Below, in pieces: positions 32,254 through 43,799 of a DNA stretch of 64,000 bases; positions within the stretch are counted from its first letter, which is position 1, and every line of letters starts with the position of its first letter. The DNA is from Karstenula rhodostoma CBS 690.94 (lineage: Eukaryota; Ascomycota; Dothideomycetes; Pleosporales; Didymosphaeriaceae). Below the pieces are notes generated by a model that worked only from the letters and a program-made list of their open reading frames with translations, was not told where the DNA came from and ran no database searches. The position numbers were made by a program, and so were the translations under genes. The DNA lies in contig MU001495.1 of NCBI GenBank assembly GCA_010093485.1, forward strand, positions 2,493,711 to 2,557,710. The letters are read 5' to 3'.

Positions 32254-33043
32254 GCGACGCTCCTGTGCTCCTGGAGGCTCCGCTTGTCCTCGCCGAGGAC
32301 CTGCCCGCTTGGGAGTTGCTCGTTCATGCACGTCATGACGAGAGGGGCTCTGAACAGCACCGTGCATCACGACTACTAGCCGAGGAGCACCATCTGCGGC
32401 GGTGCGCGGAAGCTGTTTGCAAACGCTCGCTCTCGCCTCCTCGACCTGATTCGACCGGGTTCGACCTGATTCGAGGTGAAGGAGAAGCCGCCGCCGCCAA
32501 GCCTCACCGCACACCACCGTCGCCTCGTGCAATAAACCCCAAGGGTAAGTTGCTAGTGCCCAGCTCCACTTAACACCGCTACCGCTTCCCGGATTCCCAT
32601 GCTAGCACCACCCTAGCCCTGCTCGCCCGCCTCTCTGTTTCTGTTCTTGATCTGCTTGCATCCCACGTCGCCGCCCTCGTCTTCAAGTGCAGACATGCTG
32701 ACAAGCCCTCGTCGCGCAGGTTAGCCTTCGACAAGGCCTCATCTCTGCGAGAGCACCGGTCCTCCGCGCCATTGCTCCCGTTACCACGCTCACTGCCCTG
32801 CCCTGCCACCTTTTTCTATTTTCTTGGACCGAGTCCGTACGCTGCAGCCACCGCAGCAACAAACCAAACTCACGCTCGCTCCTAGTGCATACCCCAGCGC
32901 AACCGGAACCCCATCCACCACGTGTGTAGGCTGAAAGACGGCAAACAAAGCTGTCGTAGCCACACCTTCCGCTGTGCCGCCACCATACAATAGTGGGGAA
33001 CGCCGCTACCATCGTTTGCCGCAAAACCACTTCACACGCCGTC

Positions 33044-34588
33044 ATGTATACCGCGTCAAGAGCAGCCTTCCCGGGCTTGGCCTCCCTGCTTGCTCTGTAC
33101 CTTCTCATCGCCACAGCCATGGCCGACTGGGACTACAAGTACTGCTCGTCGCAAAACACATCACCAGACGATGCCTGTAAGTGTGTCGCTTTTGCATTGT
33201 ATCCATATACTGACCCCTGTAGTCTTCTGGACCTGGCAATCCAACGGCAAATGCCACGACTACTGTGTTGAACAGGGCGACTTTGCCTTCTTCGTGATCC
33301 AGGACAAGAACTGCTGGTGCACCAATTACATACCAGCGGAACAGTCGGACATCAGCGACTGTAGCGAGACTTGTCCCGGCTTCGATTCAGAAAACTGTGG
33401 AAAGGCGGGCCAGTATTACATCTACGTCAACCTCAACGGGAACGCCGCCGGAACTGTGGGAGCCTCGCAGCCATCTTCCTCAAGTGTGAGTGCGAGTCCT
33501 TCCTCTAGCGAAGCTCCTTCTTCGACAAGCCCCTCCAAGGCTCCGACAGTTAGTAAAACCCCCTCCTTTCCTCAGAAACGCTCATCACTGCGAGTCGAGT
33601 CTTTTCTCTATTGCATTTCCCCCGAGTTACTGCATGTCATTTTCTTGCTTCTCACTTGCTTTACATTGTTTTGTCCTGCTTTTGGAGGAGTGGTGTTTGA
33701 CTTGCAAGTAGCCTTCATCGGCTCCGCCAAGTTCTTCTGCTGCGGTAGAGACTAGCGTAGATTCGTCGTCCGTCTCGAGTACGGTCACGTCTGCGGCGCC
33801 TGACACTACCTTATCTCTTGTATTTCCTCCCTTTCTTCTTCTCCCCCCACTTCTCTTGCCTTGATCAGTCCTAAACTGACATCTGTTTCAGAGCACGAGC
33901 AGCACGTCGGCTTCGCAAAAGCCCACCACGACCGCCAACAATCCTCCCAATTCGACGCCAGAGGTGCAAACTCAGTATAAAACCGTCACGGATCCCAACG
34001 GCAACGGCAATGTCATCACCCAGACCCTCATAATCACTCCGACTGCTACGGCCCAGCCTGAACTTTCCGGAAAATCCAAGACAAACACCGGTGCCATTGT
34101 CGGAGGCGTAGTAGGTGGTGTCGGAGCTCTTGCGGCCATTGTTGCGGGCGTCTTGTTCCTGCTTTGGCGACGGCGCAAGCAGCAGCGGAACGGGCACGAT
34201 AGCGAAACCGGAGATCAGAGTGCATCCGGCGTACACCGCTACGCCAGCACCATGAGCAAAGCTGGTCTTCTTCGCGGCGAAAAGCAACCCGAGGTCCCTC
34301 AACCCATCGCAACCTCCTACAACCGCCGGCACAGTCGCACCCTCGACCAGGAATCTATCAGCCCAATCTCTGCATCGGATCGGCGGAATAGCTCCTTCCG
34401 CATCGCGGATCAGCGACTGAACCCCTCGACCATCTTCGTCTTCGACAACACAAGTAGAGCCAGCGTGGGAAGCTTGGACGACAGCCGAGATTACCACCGC
34501 ACTCTCAACGTACGTACCAGTCTCTGATAGGACTCCTTGGTTCAAAAAACTAATCCTTCGACAGGTTCGGAACCCAGATGCGCAGTGA
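33044..34588 (+). CDS. WSC-domain cell-wall stress sensor
   Basis: Five exons by my reading: 33044-33176, 33223-33548, 33712-33819, 33892-34509 and 34565-34588, giving 402 aa. The order is signal peptide (LASLLALYLLIATAMA), a WSC domain with eight Cys (CHDYCVEQGDFAFFVIQ, NCWC, CSETC), and a long Ser/Thr-rich stalk. One membrane segment follows (AIVGGVVGGVGALAAIVAGV) with RRRKQQR stop-transfer, then a cytosolic tail ending VRNPDAQ. The short last exon matters because it restores the NPD-type ending shared by Wsc/Slg1 sensors, which bind Rom2 to activate Rho1 and the cell-wall integrity MAPK pathway. The two stalk introns are less certain; Ser/Thr-rich frames tolerate other splice choices. Confidence 0.85.
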
Positions 34589-35417
34589 TGATCGCTTGTG
34601 TCACAGTACTTTCTCATCGGCTAGCGATTGCAGTGCTGCTTCTTTACTTGCAGTTGGATTTGACTGGCTGTTCACGACCTCACGAACATACTTTAGACAC
34701 ACATACTCGGCATTGACAGGCGCCAATCGTTCCCGGCACATACTAGAAGCGCTGTCAGCAGCTCGCAACAGCCGAGCGGCCTCTGCGCACCGACGCTTTT
34801 CTCTTCTCGTGGCTATCGCTGCTAATGCCTTTACTGTATATTCTACTTTCTAGTTACTCTACCATGCTGTCACGTACATAAGGAAAGGACAGGCCGCTTC
34901 CGCGAGAGGCGTCGAGGGCAGGGAGAACGAATATTGGGCAAGCCACATGATGGCCGGTGGATGCTGGAAACCCCGACCAAGAGGGTACGAGTTGAGGAAG
35001 AGGCAACATAGGTAGCCACCGACATGTGCTGGCGGGCTGAAGATAGCCGCGGAAGCAATGTCTGCAATTGAAGAAAATCGCCCTTGATGTTTGTTGCTGC
35101 TTGTAATCGCAATATTGCGTGGTTGTCAGTGGTCAGCGAGACCGTGCAGTGTTGAAATCTTTACGACATCGTTTCTCGGAATTCCGTACAACAAATGTCA
35201 TTAGCAACTGCCAACAACCCACAATGCGGCTGTCCGTCTCCGTGAGGCTCAGCCGGAGACGAGAGCGCTTGGGCCACCATTTCCAGGGAGGGCTGACGTT
35301 GCTGCCCCTCGAAACACTGGACCTGCGCGCCGCAATTCCACCTCACCTCCACGTTCTCTCTCCGCACTTACGCTATACATCACCTACGAGTCGCGCAGAC
35401 TCGTGCACGTCTTCAAA
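34589..35417. other. Intergenic region, no gene recognised
   Basis: Contains the 3' end of the WSC gene and the promoter of the ArfGAP gene. Open frames on both strands have no recognisable features. Confidence 0.4.
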
Positions 35418-36757
35418 ATGAGTAAAATGTGGGAGGTGGATCCGGAGACGAGGAGCAAGTTGCTGGAGACACAGAAGACGAACGAGAACAACAGGTGTGT
35501 GGATTGCAATGCGCCGAGTCCACAATGGGTACCTCCTCCCTCTCCCTACCCAACGCATATACCAATGCCATGTTACAGGCCTCCCCCAAGCTCGGCATCT
35601 TCATGTGTCTCTCCTGCTCCGGCGTGCACCGCGGCCTCGGTGTCCACATCTCCTTCATCCGCAGCATAACTATGGACGCGTTCAAGGGCTCCGAGCTCGC
35701 GCGCATGGCAGCCGGTGGCAACAAGCCGTTCCAGGAATTCTTCGATTCGCACTCCTCCAACACGAAAGACGGGCGCAAGTTCGATACCAGCTCGATTCAG
35801 GAGCGGTACGATTCCGAGGCGGGCGACGAGTGGAAGGAGAGGCTGAGCTGCAAGGTGGAAAACAGGGAATTCGACAGGAGTAATCTGCCCAAGCGGTTGC
35901 CGAAGAGGGAGACCACGGCGCCGGGCTCGGGCGCGCCGCTGAGCGGGCGAGCAAGCGGACCGGGCAGCAGGAGCGGGACGCCGCTCGGCACGACGAGGAG
36001 GAACGACTCTGCGAGCGCGCTGCGCTCTGGGTCTCCGGCGCTGGGCACGAACGCCATGGGCAACCCGCAGAAGGCGCGGAACGAGGCGTATTTCGCGCGC
36101 ATGGGGTCTGAGAACGCGAACAGACCAGAGGGTGTGGCGCCGAACCAGGGAGGAAAATACGCGGGCTTCGGCAGCGAGCCGGATCACTGGAAGAAGGAGG
36201 ACGACTTCGAAAAACCGCCTGCGTTGGACGACTTCCAGAAGGATCCGGTCGCGGCACTGACGAAGGGGTTCGGCTGGCTGGGTGCGAGCGTGAGCAAGGC
36301 GGGGAAGACGGGGTATGAGGGCTGGGTAAAGCCTGGTATGGCCAAGGTATGTATACAGGGCACCCCCCCACGGCAAGTTTGCACAATTAATGACATGTAA
36401 CAGCTCGCCGAAGCAGACCTCGCCTCGCAAGCGCGCAACACCGTCGGCGTCGTCGGCCAGGGCCTCCAGTCCGGCGTCGCGACCGCTGGCACCACATTCA
36501 ACCGCTTCGTCGAGGGGTCCGACGGCCCCGCCTCGTCCTCGTCCTCGCGCTCGCGCGCCGAGCCCGAAAAGAAAGACTTCTGGGACAGCTTTGGGGCGCC
36601 GCCTGCTGGGCCGGCCGCAGATAAGAAGGACTTCTGGGACGAGTTTTCGAATGTGGGTGGGCAAGCCACAGCGGGAGCGAAGAAGCCGAGTGGTATTGGG
36701 ACGAGCGCGATGAAGAAGCCTGCGGCAAAGAAGGAGGAGGAGTGGGGGGAGTGGTAG
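35418..36757 (+). CDS. GCS1: ArfGAP, Gcs1-type
   Basis: Three exons, 35418-35528, 35579-36346 and 36404-36757, giving 410 aa. The ArfGAP zinc finger is split by intron 1: NRCVDCNAPSPQW in exon 1 and CLSCSGVHRGLGVHISFIRS in exon 2, with CxxC-x16-CxxC spacing and the catalytic Arg in VHRGLG. Exon 2 continues with the MDAFKGSELARM and GGNKPFQEFF helices. The C-terminal part carries an amphipathic membrane-sensing region (WLGASVSKAG) and a repeated KKDFWDSF / KKDFWDEF motif, ending in EEEWGEW. Gcs1-type GAPs stimulate GTP hydrolysis by Arf1 during COPI vesicle formation at the Golgi. Confidence 0.92.
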
Positions 36758-37750
36758 TGAGAGGGAGATGGAGGGATGCATGGGTGGAGTTTCGGAGTAG
36801 ACGGTAGTGGGCAGGTCTGTACTGTATACACGGTTTGGATGTCTCCTTTGCGTGAGAAATGTCACGTTGTTATCATCATTACTACTTTCCCGGTTGTATC
36901 TTTTTTCCTGCGCTTTGCTGTCCTGCATTGCATTTGTTCGCTGAAGCCTTCGCAGACCCGGCTCGAGGACCGCAGACGCTCCTTCCTCCGCAACGCCGCG
37001 CGCTCCTACTCGATAGAAAATAGCAGACGAGCATCTAGCCCCTTCTCTCCAAACATCATCCTCCTTTGACGTCACAGCCTGCGCCGCTCCTGCAACATTG
37101 CCCGTCCTTCCTGGGTTATAAACTCCCCGCCGCTCACGCTGGTCTCTTCTCCACCCAACACCACCTCAAGTAACCGCCTCTCAACAACAAGTTACCTGGA
37201 CCGCGAATAGCTTTGAGGTACGTTTGCATTGCCTCTCACTCTTCTTCCGTCCGTCCTGTTACACTCACTTTTGATCCCTTCCTGTTCCTTTCTCGGCCTT
37301 CATCTTGCCCAACTGGGCACCCTCCTCTCACGCCCGCTCATCGGCAGATGGTGCAGTCTGCAACGGTGCATGACTGACGCTTTCTACAGATTCCTGCGTT
37401 TTGGTTGCATCGGTGTGTACCCTGCCATTCCGCCCTGCATTGGACACTGGCGGACAGGGTCGATTGTCGAGTTTGGGCTTTTACTGACGCGGGCTTGGGT
37501 AGTTCTGCTCGGCATTGTTTATCGGTGTGAAGGTATGTCTGTTCGAAAGGCTTTGGTGGCTACTGCATACCGCACTGCTTACCCACCTCCACCTCCACCG
37601 CTTCCCTCCCTCCTTTGCTGCCTGCCGCCTATCTGTCCACCTCCCCTCTTCCCTCCCCTATCGCATGGTATATGTGGTCAGGATTGTTGCAATGCATCTC
37701 TCATCCCAAGTCAATGAGATACTGTCTGACTGGCCCAGGTACTAGCCACC
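36758..37750 (+). promoter_or_regulatory. Promoter and 5' UTR intron of the secreted repeat-protein gene
   Basis: GGGTTATAAACTCC near 37114 is a TATA box. A GTACGT donor at 37218 and a CTGACTGGCCCAG acceptor ending at 37738 would define a 521-nt pyrimidine-rich 5' UTR intron just before GCCACCATGG at 37751. Upstream (36758-37100) I see nothing beyond the ArfGAP 3' end. Confidence 0.55.
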
Positions 37751-39499
37751 ATGGCACCTCTCAGCAACGTCCTCACGGTCGCACTCCTGATCCTCGGCGG
37801 TGTCGATGCCAAGCGCAAGGACAAGGTCGCCTACTCGCGATACATTGCAGGCGACTGCAATGGACATCCTCTCTCGGGTGACATCGACGCTCTCCAACTG
37901 AGAGGCGAAACCAGCGAATGCACACACATGGCAGGACAAGGTGTCCGGTTCCACAAACACAAGAAAGACAAGTACAGCAAGTGGATCGACAATGTGAACT
38001 CTGGAAGAGACGAGTGCGGCGTTACCCTATATCGAGCCTCTGGCTGCATCTCGGAGAACGTCGTGGGCCAGGTCTCCCTTCCGGCAGTTTTCAACGAATG
38101 CAACCCTCTGCATGCGAGCGCCGGCTCGATTCAGTTCTGGTGCCGCCCCAACCATGGTTACCATGGCATTGCGCAGGTACAAGAGATTGAGTTGCCCGTC
38201 ACCTCCTACTCGATTGACAAGTATGGGAAAGCCCATCCATCAGTGTACACAACTGCTATCAACGTCACGCAGAAGATATACAATCCCCGGGACGATTTCA
38301 CCGGCATTGACCAAGTCACGGTGACCGTCACCAAAGTTGGTGAAAGCCCGATCAACGTGAATGCTACCACCCACGTCGAGACAACTACTACAGTGGCCAC
38401 GCCCAAAGTCGCTGCTCGTGCTGAGCCAACCCCCAAGGCAGCACTTGAGCCGCGCAAGAAGCAGTACAACGTGAAAGGAGTCTGGATGAAACACCCTTGG
38501 GCGAGCTCCGACATCTGCTTCAAATGCTGGACCAAGAAAGAGGAGGATTTCGACAAGTTCAAATGCCGCTCTGGCAACTACGGCAAGTATTCCGTCGACT
38601 GCGGTCCGGAGCCCGCTTCAATCGTACCGACCAGTGTGGTGGACGTCACGCACACAAAGACCATTGAATTCTGGAAAACCCAGTTCTCGCTTTCACCGCG
38701 CCCGACAGCCTTAGCTGAGAGGCACTCGCCGCACAAGGCGGTTGTACTCCACAATCCCTGGAGACCCAATTTGAAAGTGTGCGCCGATGCTGAGTGGGAG
38801 AACTCGGGAAAAGACGACGCCGAGGTGCGCATTCAGAAGATCAAGCCGTCCTACAACTGCGCAGGGAAAAACCCGCTATACATCGACATCGGCCGTCCGG
38901 AGACAACTCGCTCTGAGTACGTGTATGTCACTTCAAGTATCACTCACACCGTCCGTCCCCCGCGTCTCCGTCCCACCATCATCACGACGACTTTCGTTAC
39001 TACTTCTGAAGTTTTTCTTCCGGTCACGACCACCGAGACTATCGTCAATCCTACGGTTGTTACCACCAAGACTGTTTTCCTTCCTGTTACCACCACGGGT
39101 GTTGCCCTTCCTGCGCCTGTTACCACCGAGTCTGTTACCACCGAGTCTGTTACCACCGAGTCTGTTACCACTGAGTCTGTTACCACCATGATTGTTACCC
39201 TTCCTGCGCCTGTTACTACTGAGTCTGTTACCACCAAGACTGTTTTCCTTCCTGTTACTACCACGATTGTTGCCCCTCCTGCACCTGTTACCACCGAGTC
39301 TGTTACCACTGAGTCTGTTACCACCGAGTCTGTTACCACCGAGTTTGTTACCACCATGATAGTTACTCTTCCTGCGCCTGTTACCACTGAGTCTGTTACC
39401 ACCACTACTTTTGCCATTTTTGCGCCTGTTATCACCACGACTGTTGCCTCTTTTGCGACTGTTAACACCACGACTTCTGTTCTCCCTTCTCAGCGATGA
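37751..39499 (+). CDS. Large secreted protein with VTTES repeats
   Basis: Single exon of 582 aa. A signal peptide (VLTVALLILGGVDA) precedes a Cys-containing N-terminal region of about 150 residues, then a second Cys-rich segment (GVWMKHPWASSDICFKCW, CRSGNYGKYSVDC, VCADAEW, SYNCAG). From about residue 400 the protein is almost wholly Thr/Val/Ser/Pro, with tandem VTTES and TLPAPVTTES blocks. Such stalks are usually O-mannosylated cell-wall or extracellular segments. No clear GPI signal ends the protein (it stops at LPSQR), so it is probably secreted. I do not recognise a family. Start context is optimal. Confidence 0.7.
   Translation: MAPLSNVLTVALLILGGVDAKRKDKVAYSRYIAGDCNGHPLSGDIDALQLRGETSECTHMAGQGVRFHKHKKDKYSKWIDNVNSGRDECGVTLYRASGCISENVVGQVSLPAVFNECNPLHASAGSIQFWCRPNHGYHGIAQVQEIELPVTSYSIDKYGKAHPSVYTTAINVTQKIYNPRDDFTGIDQVTVTVTKVGESPINVNATTHVETTTTVATPKVAARAEPTPKAALEPRKKQYNVKGVWMKHPWASSDICFKCWTKKEEDFDKFKCRSGNYGKYSVDCGPEPASIVPTSVVDVTHTKTIEFWKTQFSLSPRPTALAERHSPHKAVVLHNPWRPNLKVCADAEWENSGKDDAEVRIQKIKPSYNCAGKNPLYIDIGRPETTRSEYVYVTSSITHTVRPPRLRPTIITTTFVTTSEVFLPVTTTETIVNPTVVTTKTVFLPVTTTGVALPAPVTTESVTTESVTTESVTTESVTTMIVTLPAPVTTESVTTKTVFLPVTTTIVAPPAPVTTESVTTESVTTESVTTEFVTTMIVTLPAPVTTESVTTTTFAIFAPVITTTVASFATVNTTTSVLPSQR
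39090..39415 (+). repeat. 15-bp coding minisatellite (GTTACCACCGAGTCT)
   Basis: Two clusters of the 15-bp unit encoding VTTES, four to five copies each (about 39118-39190 and 39290-39355), sit within a longer 120-180 bp duplicated block. Unit variation is mostly synonymous. Copy number is likely to vary between strains. Confidence 0.85.
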
Positions 39500-40544
39500 A
39501 CTGTGTCGCTACTAAGAGTGACGGGAGGCCAGGAAGGATGATGCTTTTCGGGAGGGCCGGTGTCGCTGTGCTGGGGTTTTGTTCATTTTTCCTTTCGGTA
39601 TGGGTATGACAGCATGGTGTTCTGTTCTCTTTTCTCTTGTTTTCCGACAACACGTTCCGTACATAGACGTTCCGCTCAATATGACTTGTTGATGCACATC
39701 TGCCTTGGTTGTCTGTGTATTGGTACACGAACGCTGTATGATTGCAAGTGATTGATGGGTCTTGGAATTTGAGTGTGGTGGCTGCGCAGTGGAGTGGCGC
39801 ACAGTGGTCGCGGGCTTCCTTCTGGTGGCTGGTGCAGACGTAAGGGTCCGTCGGATAGGCTATGTCTGTGTTTGCTGCCGTCAAGCATTCCGGAGCAGAG
39901 ACGTGGTGGGTATGGCGGTAGAAACAGTGGGTCGAGGTGCTGGCGGGGTGTTGATGAAGCGTGAAGGGGGGAAGACAAGCAAGGTAAAGGCTTGTATATG
40001 CTACACGGCAGCTGTTAGTCTTTTGGGGTTGTCTTCGGTACAGCTGGCGAGCGGGCGGGCGTGGGGATTGAGGAGGTTAGGGAGGGGGGAGCGATGTATT
40101 TGGGGGTTTGTGGTGCGTTGTACTTTGAATTCGTCGTCGAGGCGTCGCTGGGTCATGTGTCATGTGCATGTGTAAAGTAGATAGAATGACGATTCCTGGA
40201 GACTGGATGCTGGATGTGGGTTGGAGGGATTGAGGCGAGGGTTCGAGGGTAGCTGGTTTGATCGTGTAGGTAGCGTGGGATGATGCGCTGCGAGAGCACG
40301 TCGATTTCACGGGTATGGAAGAACTGGGGATGCTGTAAGAGTCCCGTGGACGATGAGGATTTCTCTAGGGATTTTTCTGTTGCATGCTGTTGTATGTATA
40401 TCATGGGAATTTGAAGTGGGGATGGGGATTAGAAGGTGATGGTCATCTATTGGGTGGATATCACGTTTGGTGTAAATAGCTGGGGGATTTGGCTGGGGAG
40501 TATTGACTAACGCGGAGACTGAGGTGTGGAGGGGTGGATGGATG

Positions 40545-40588
<44 letters not shown>

Positions 40589-40842
40589 GATTCCTGCTCC
40601 ATCAACCCTCAGGTGCGCGGTCGCTTTGTGTGCCTTGTGTTCACTTTCACCACTACCATTCATCGCTCGCCTCCCCGTTTCCCAGCTACGTGTATTTGCC
40701 GCATAATAGCAGCGCAAAGACATAATAGCGTTTGCTCATTATCATTAATCATATTTCCGCTCACGTCTGTTTCCAAGATCCGTCTTCGACAACCTGCCGT
40801 CAGAAAACACCACACACCCATCAAGTCACACCTCGACACACC
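39500..40842. other. Intergenic region, no gene recognised
   Basis: GT-rich sequence with no supported frame, apart from a hexanucleotide microsatellite at 40543-40588. Confidence 0.4.
40543..40588 (+). repeat. GGCTCT hexanucleotide microsatellite
   Basis: About seven perfect tandem copies. All three plus-strand frames stay open across it, which creates false coding signal. Confidence 0.9.
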
Positions 40843-41148
40843 ATGGACTCGCCATTCCACATCACGATGGAGTATCGCAGGTACCAGCGCGAATGCGACA
40901 TGCGCCGCCACCGCCACCGCCGCCGCCGCGCCCGCAACACCACCCAGCCCGCCTCGGAAGCCCCTCAAGCAGTATCCGCAACCACAGCCAAGAAACCCAA
41001 GGCTCCTACCACACCGACAACATCGCAAACTCAAACGCCTACCACCACAATCCCCGCTGCGTCGAGACATCCAGCACTCGACCTCCAACAGAGCTGTACC
41101 GTATCACGTAACTGGAATGACCACGGGCTGGAACCCGTTATTCGGTAG
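40843..41148 (+). CDS. Possible small basic protein, uncertain
   Basis: 101 aa from an ATG in CACACCATGGAC context. The product begins MDSPFHITMEYRRYQREC, continues Arg/His-rich, then becomes a Thr/Pro-rich tail. There is no family resemblance. The Arg run comes from CGC/CAC repeats, so it could be a chance frame. Confidence 0.25.
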   Translation: MDSPFHITMEYRRYQRECDMRRHRHRRRRARNTTQPASEAPQAVSATTAKKPKAPTTPTTSQTQTPTTTIPAASRHPALDLQQSCTVSRNWNDHGLEPVIR

Positions 41149-41340
41149 TGAGTGGTCAAGACGGGCGTTTGAACAAGGGGGTATAACGATCGTATTAACA
41201 TTACAGTTCATCTATGCATATATCCACATCTCCCTCCGTCTCTATGCTACTCCTACACCGCGTCGCTTCAAACTCCCCAGCACACAACCCGTGCAGTGCC
41301 AACGGTACGCAGCGAGCCCATAAGCCCGTGCCGCACCCGT

Positions 41341-43238
41341 CTAGATGAGACCCACGGTTCTCTGCTTCGTCTTCCTGACGTCGACGTTCTGCCAGAGCGC
41401 GACGCTAACCCAGGTGAGAAGGTAGATGCAGGTGCCGGTGATGAGCATGTAGCGCTGGGCCTGCCCGTAGCTGAGGTTGATGGCATCGCGGGTTGCGCTG
41501 CCGACGGGGTACGAGCTTTGGACGGTGAGGTCGCCGTAGATGGAGGCGAAGTCGGCGAGGGATTCGGCGGGGAGGTTGTTCATGAGGCGCACGGGGAAGA
41601 CGCCCGTCCAGATGGCGCCGGCGATGGTGGAGCCGATGGCGGACCCGACGGCGATGATCATCGACTCGGTGGCGAGCAGCGCCGGGTAGTCCTGCTGCTT
41701 GGAGACGGCCATGAGGGTCGTCTGCTCCGAGATGACGAGGATGCCGCCGCCAAAGGCAATGAAGATGAGGCACATGACGATGTAGCCGACGTTGACCTCG
41801 GGCTGCCGGAAGTGGATCATGAGGCCGACACCGAGGATGGTGAGCGGCACGCCCAGGAAGAAGGAATACACCTTGAGCTTTCCGTAGTAGCGGAGGGCGA
41901 GGCCGTAGATCAGACTGCATGTGCAGGAGCCCATGGTGTAGGTGTTGTTGATGTAACCGGCGTAGAGGACGGGCTGGTTGAAGACCACGACGAGCATGGA
42001 GTAGAGGTACGAGTCCCAGACGTACCACCCGATGTACAGGGTAAAGGCCATGGTGTATGTGAAGATGACGGTGCGGTTCTTGAGCAGGTGCCATGGCACA
42101 AAAGTAACTGGCGCGCCCCATTTCTCCCACACGCCGAACGCGACAATCAGCAGGAATCCGAAGATGATGAAACAGATAATCAAGGGCGACTTCCATGTGT
42201 CTTTCTGGAGACTGTAGAGGTTGAAGGCTAGGAGGAAGAGCGCGAGACCAGTGGCAAGGATCAGCAGACCGACAACGTCGAACTCAACGAAGTAGTACTT
42301 GAGTGATTGGAGGAAGTTGCCACGGCTGGGTTCCTCGGGGACGAGACCTTGAGCACGAGCCTTCCTGTTGTTTTTTATGAACAGCAAGATGAGCGGCGCT
42401 GCAACGATAGGGACGAGGATCGAGAAGATGCCGAATGCCCACTTGAATCCAATGCCACCATCAGCAAGGACCCGCTCCATTGCAGGTGGGTACACCCATG
42501 TGGTGATGAGGAAAGGCGAAGATACGAAGCCGAGGTAGAAGCCTCTGTTCTTGAGCTTGGAAGTGTCGGCGACAAAGATGGTGATGGAGAAATCAACCAT
42601 GTTGTAGCCCGCAGACCAGAATGTCATGGCTGCGCAGTAGGTTTGGACATTCTTGCAGGCTGCCATCATGACCAGGCCTACAACGCAGCTGGTGACACCA
42701 ATGGTGAGAGCCAGTGGCCGACCCCAGACGTTCATGATCTTGGCATATGGCAGCTTCCAGATGCCAGCGACGATATTTGAGATGACACCGGTCAATGCGG
42801 TCAAGGAATGGGACTGGAATGAAGAGGTGACGTAAGGCGCCATGAGGTAGAGACTGCTTGACGTAAAGGACAGAAGGAATGCGAGTAACCATACACTGTC
42901 GCGAAGTCAGTAGTGTTCCACTCGAGGTGGACTTTTCGAACTCACTTCGCGTAGGCCATCAAGATCTCACTCTTCGTCCAGACCAACGTCATGGCCTGCG
43001 CCTTCCGCACACCGGCCTCCACGGTGGTGTCAACCTTGTTCAGGGAATCATCGTCGACCTCGAGCTCAGAGCGAGGAGCGCCCAACTTCTCATCGCCAGG
43101 TCGGTGGCCCGCATCGACGCTGCTGGCGTGTGCAACGGAGGCAGGAACATCAGCGACGTCCTTCTCGGTCATGGCGGCGTCGCGGCCATCCTTGCTGGCC
43201 AGAGCAGCCGTCGTGAGGCCTCTGAAGCTGATACCCAT
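41341..43238 (-). CDS. Siderophore-iron transporter (SIT/ARN family MFS)
   Basis: Two exons on the minus strand, 42946-43238 and 41341-42895 (50-nt intron GTGAGT..GACAG), giving 615 aa. A cytosolic tail rich in Ala, Asp and Lys leads into TLVWTKSEILMAYANVWL, the SIT-family entry. About 14 membrane segments follow, with family landmarks YVTSSFQSHSLTA, WGRPLALT, YPPAMERVL, VPWHLLKNRTV and SYPVGSATRDAINLSYG. These H+ symporters import ferric siderophores at the plasma membrane. No siderophore synthetase is adjacent, so it may serve xenosiderophores or intracellular siderophores made elsewhere. Two ATCTGATAA sites upstream indicate iron repression through a SreA-type GATA factor. Confidence 0.92.
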
Positions 43239-43296
43239 CTTGTCTGCACGTGCAAGACCCTCGAGGGATGGGGGGTCGGGAGGGGTGTGGGAAAAG

Positions 43297-43305
43297 ATCT
43301 GATAA
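43297..43305 (+). promoter_or_regulatory. Iron-responsive GATA site (ATCTGATAA), proximal
   Basis: Perfect match to the ATCWGATAA consensus of SreA/Urbs1-type repressors, about 60 bp upstream of the transporter start. A second GATAAG lies next to it at 43311-43316. Confidence 0.7.
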
Positions 43306-43766
43306 AGATTGATAAGATCCGAGGGCTTGCGCGAGACACGGGCAGGTACATATACTGGCGTCGGTATCAGAGCTACGGCAGGCGAATTGCAGGGTCCACT
43401 GGCCTTACGGAACCAGGTAATGGACTGTTGCAAGCGGTGGAGCCGTGTCTTCCTTTGCTTTACGCAACAAACGCACAATAAGCTCTGGTGCAAACGCGTG
43501 CAGAGAGGCTAGGCCCAGGTTCCCGCGTCGGCGCTCCCGCCCATTCCACGCAAGGCATTGGAACGAAGGGCAAGGCAGAACAAAAATTTGCGCAGGCCGG
43601 CCACCTCTTCGTCCAAGTCCGACCCCATTCTGGCAGTTGGACCGTCCATCACTAGTCCTAGCATGCACGCTAAGCTCCGACCTCAACGCTTAGGCTGCTT
43701 ACTTCGGATATAGACCGGGGCGTGGCGTTTGCGTGTTGCTAGCATCCAATTAGCCGCATCTAATCA

Positions 43767-43775
43767 TTATCAGAT
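43767..43775 (-). promoter_or_regulatory. Iron-responsive GATA site (ATCTGATAA), distal
   Basis: TTATCAGAT on the plus strand is the exact reverse complement of the consensus, about 530 bp upstream of the transporter start. It sits within a near-palindrome (CATCTAATCATTATCAGATG), with another ATCTAATCAGAT at about 43787. Confidence 0.7.
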
Positions 43776-43799
43776 GAAGACTTTTCATCTAATCAGATC

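Larger units (their letters stand above)
30752..33043. other. Gene-poor, GC-rich region with short repeats; long upstream region of the WSC gene
   Basis: Open frames on both strands are Arg/Ser/His-rich translations of GC-rich DNA with no recognisable domain. It contains direct repeats (GATTCATGTGCGAG and variants, 31360-31410), a long hairpin (31425-31504) and two tandem repeats (32166-32253). CT-rich blocks near 32620-32640 may be core promoter or 5' UTR of the WSC gene. Confidence 0.4.

Noticed and set aside
35573..37075. 500-codon minus-strand open frame opposite the ArfGAP gene
   Set aside because: It is the GC-rich antisense shadow of a well-supported ArfGAP coding region; composition is Arg/Leu/Pro-rich with no domain.
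38944..39471. Minus-strand 175-codon Val/Thr repeat frame
   Set aside because: Shadow of the VTTES minisatellite, which stays open in several frames because of its 15-bp period.
40503..40725. Leu-Ala, Gly-Ser and Trp-Leu repeat proteins over the GGCTCT run
   Set aside because: All three frames are open only because of the hexanucleotide microsatellite.
41296..42231. 311-codon plus-strand open frame opposite the siderophore transporter
   Set aside because: Antisense shadow of a transporter with clear membrane segments; the translation is Gly/Asp/Glu/Val-biased low complexity.
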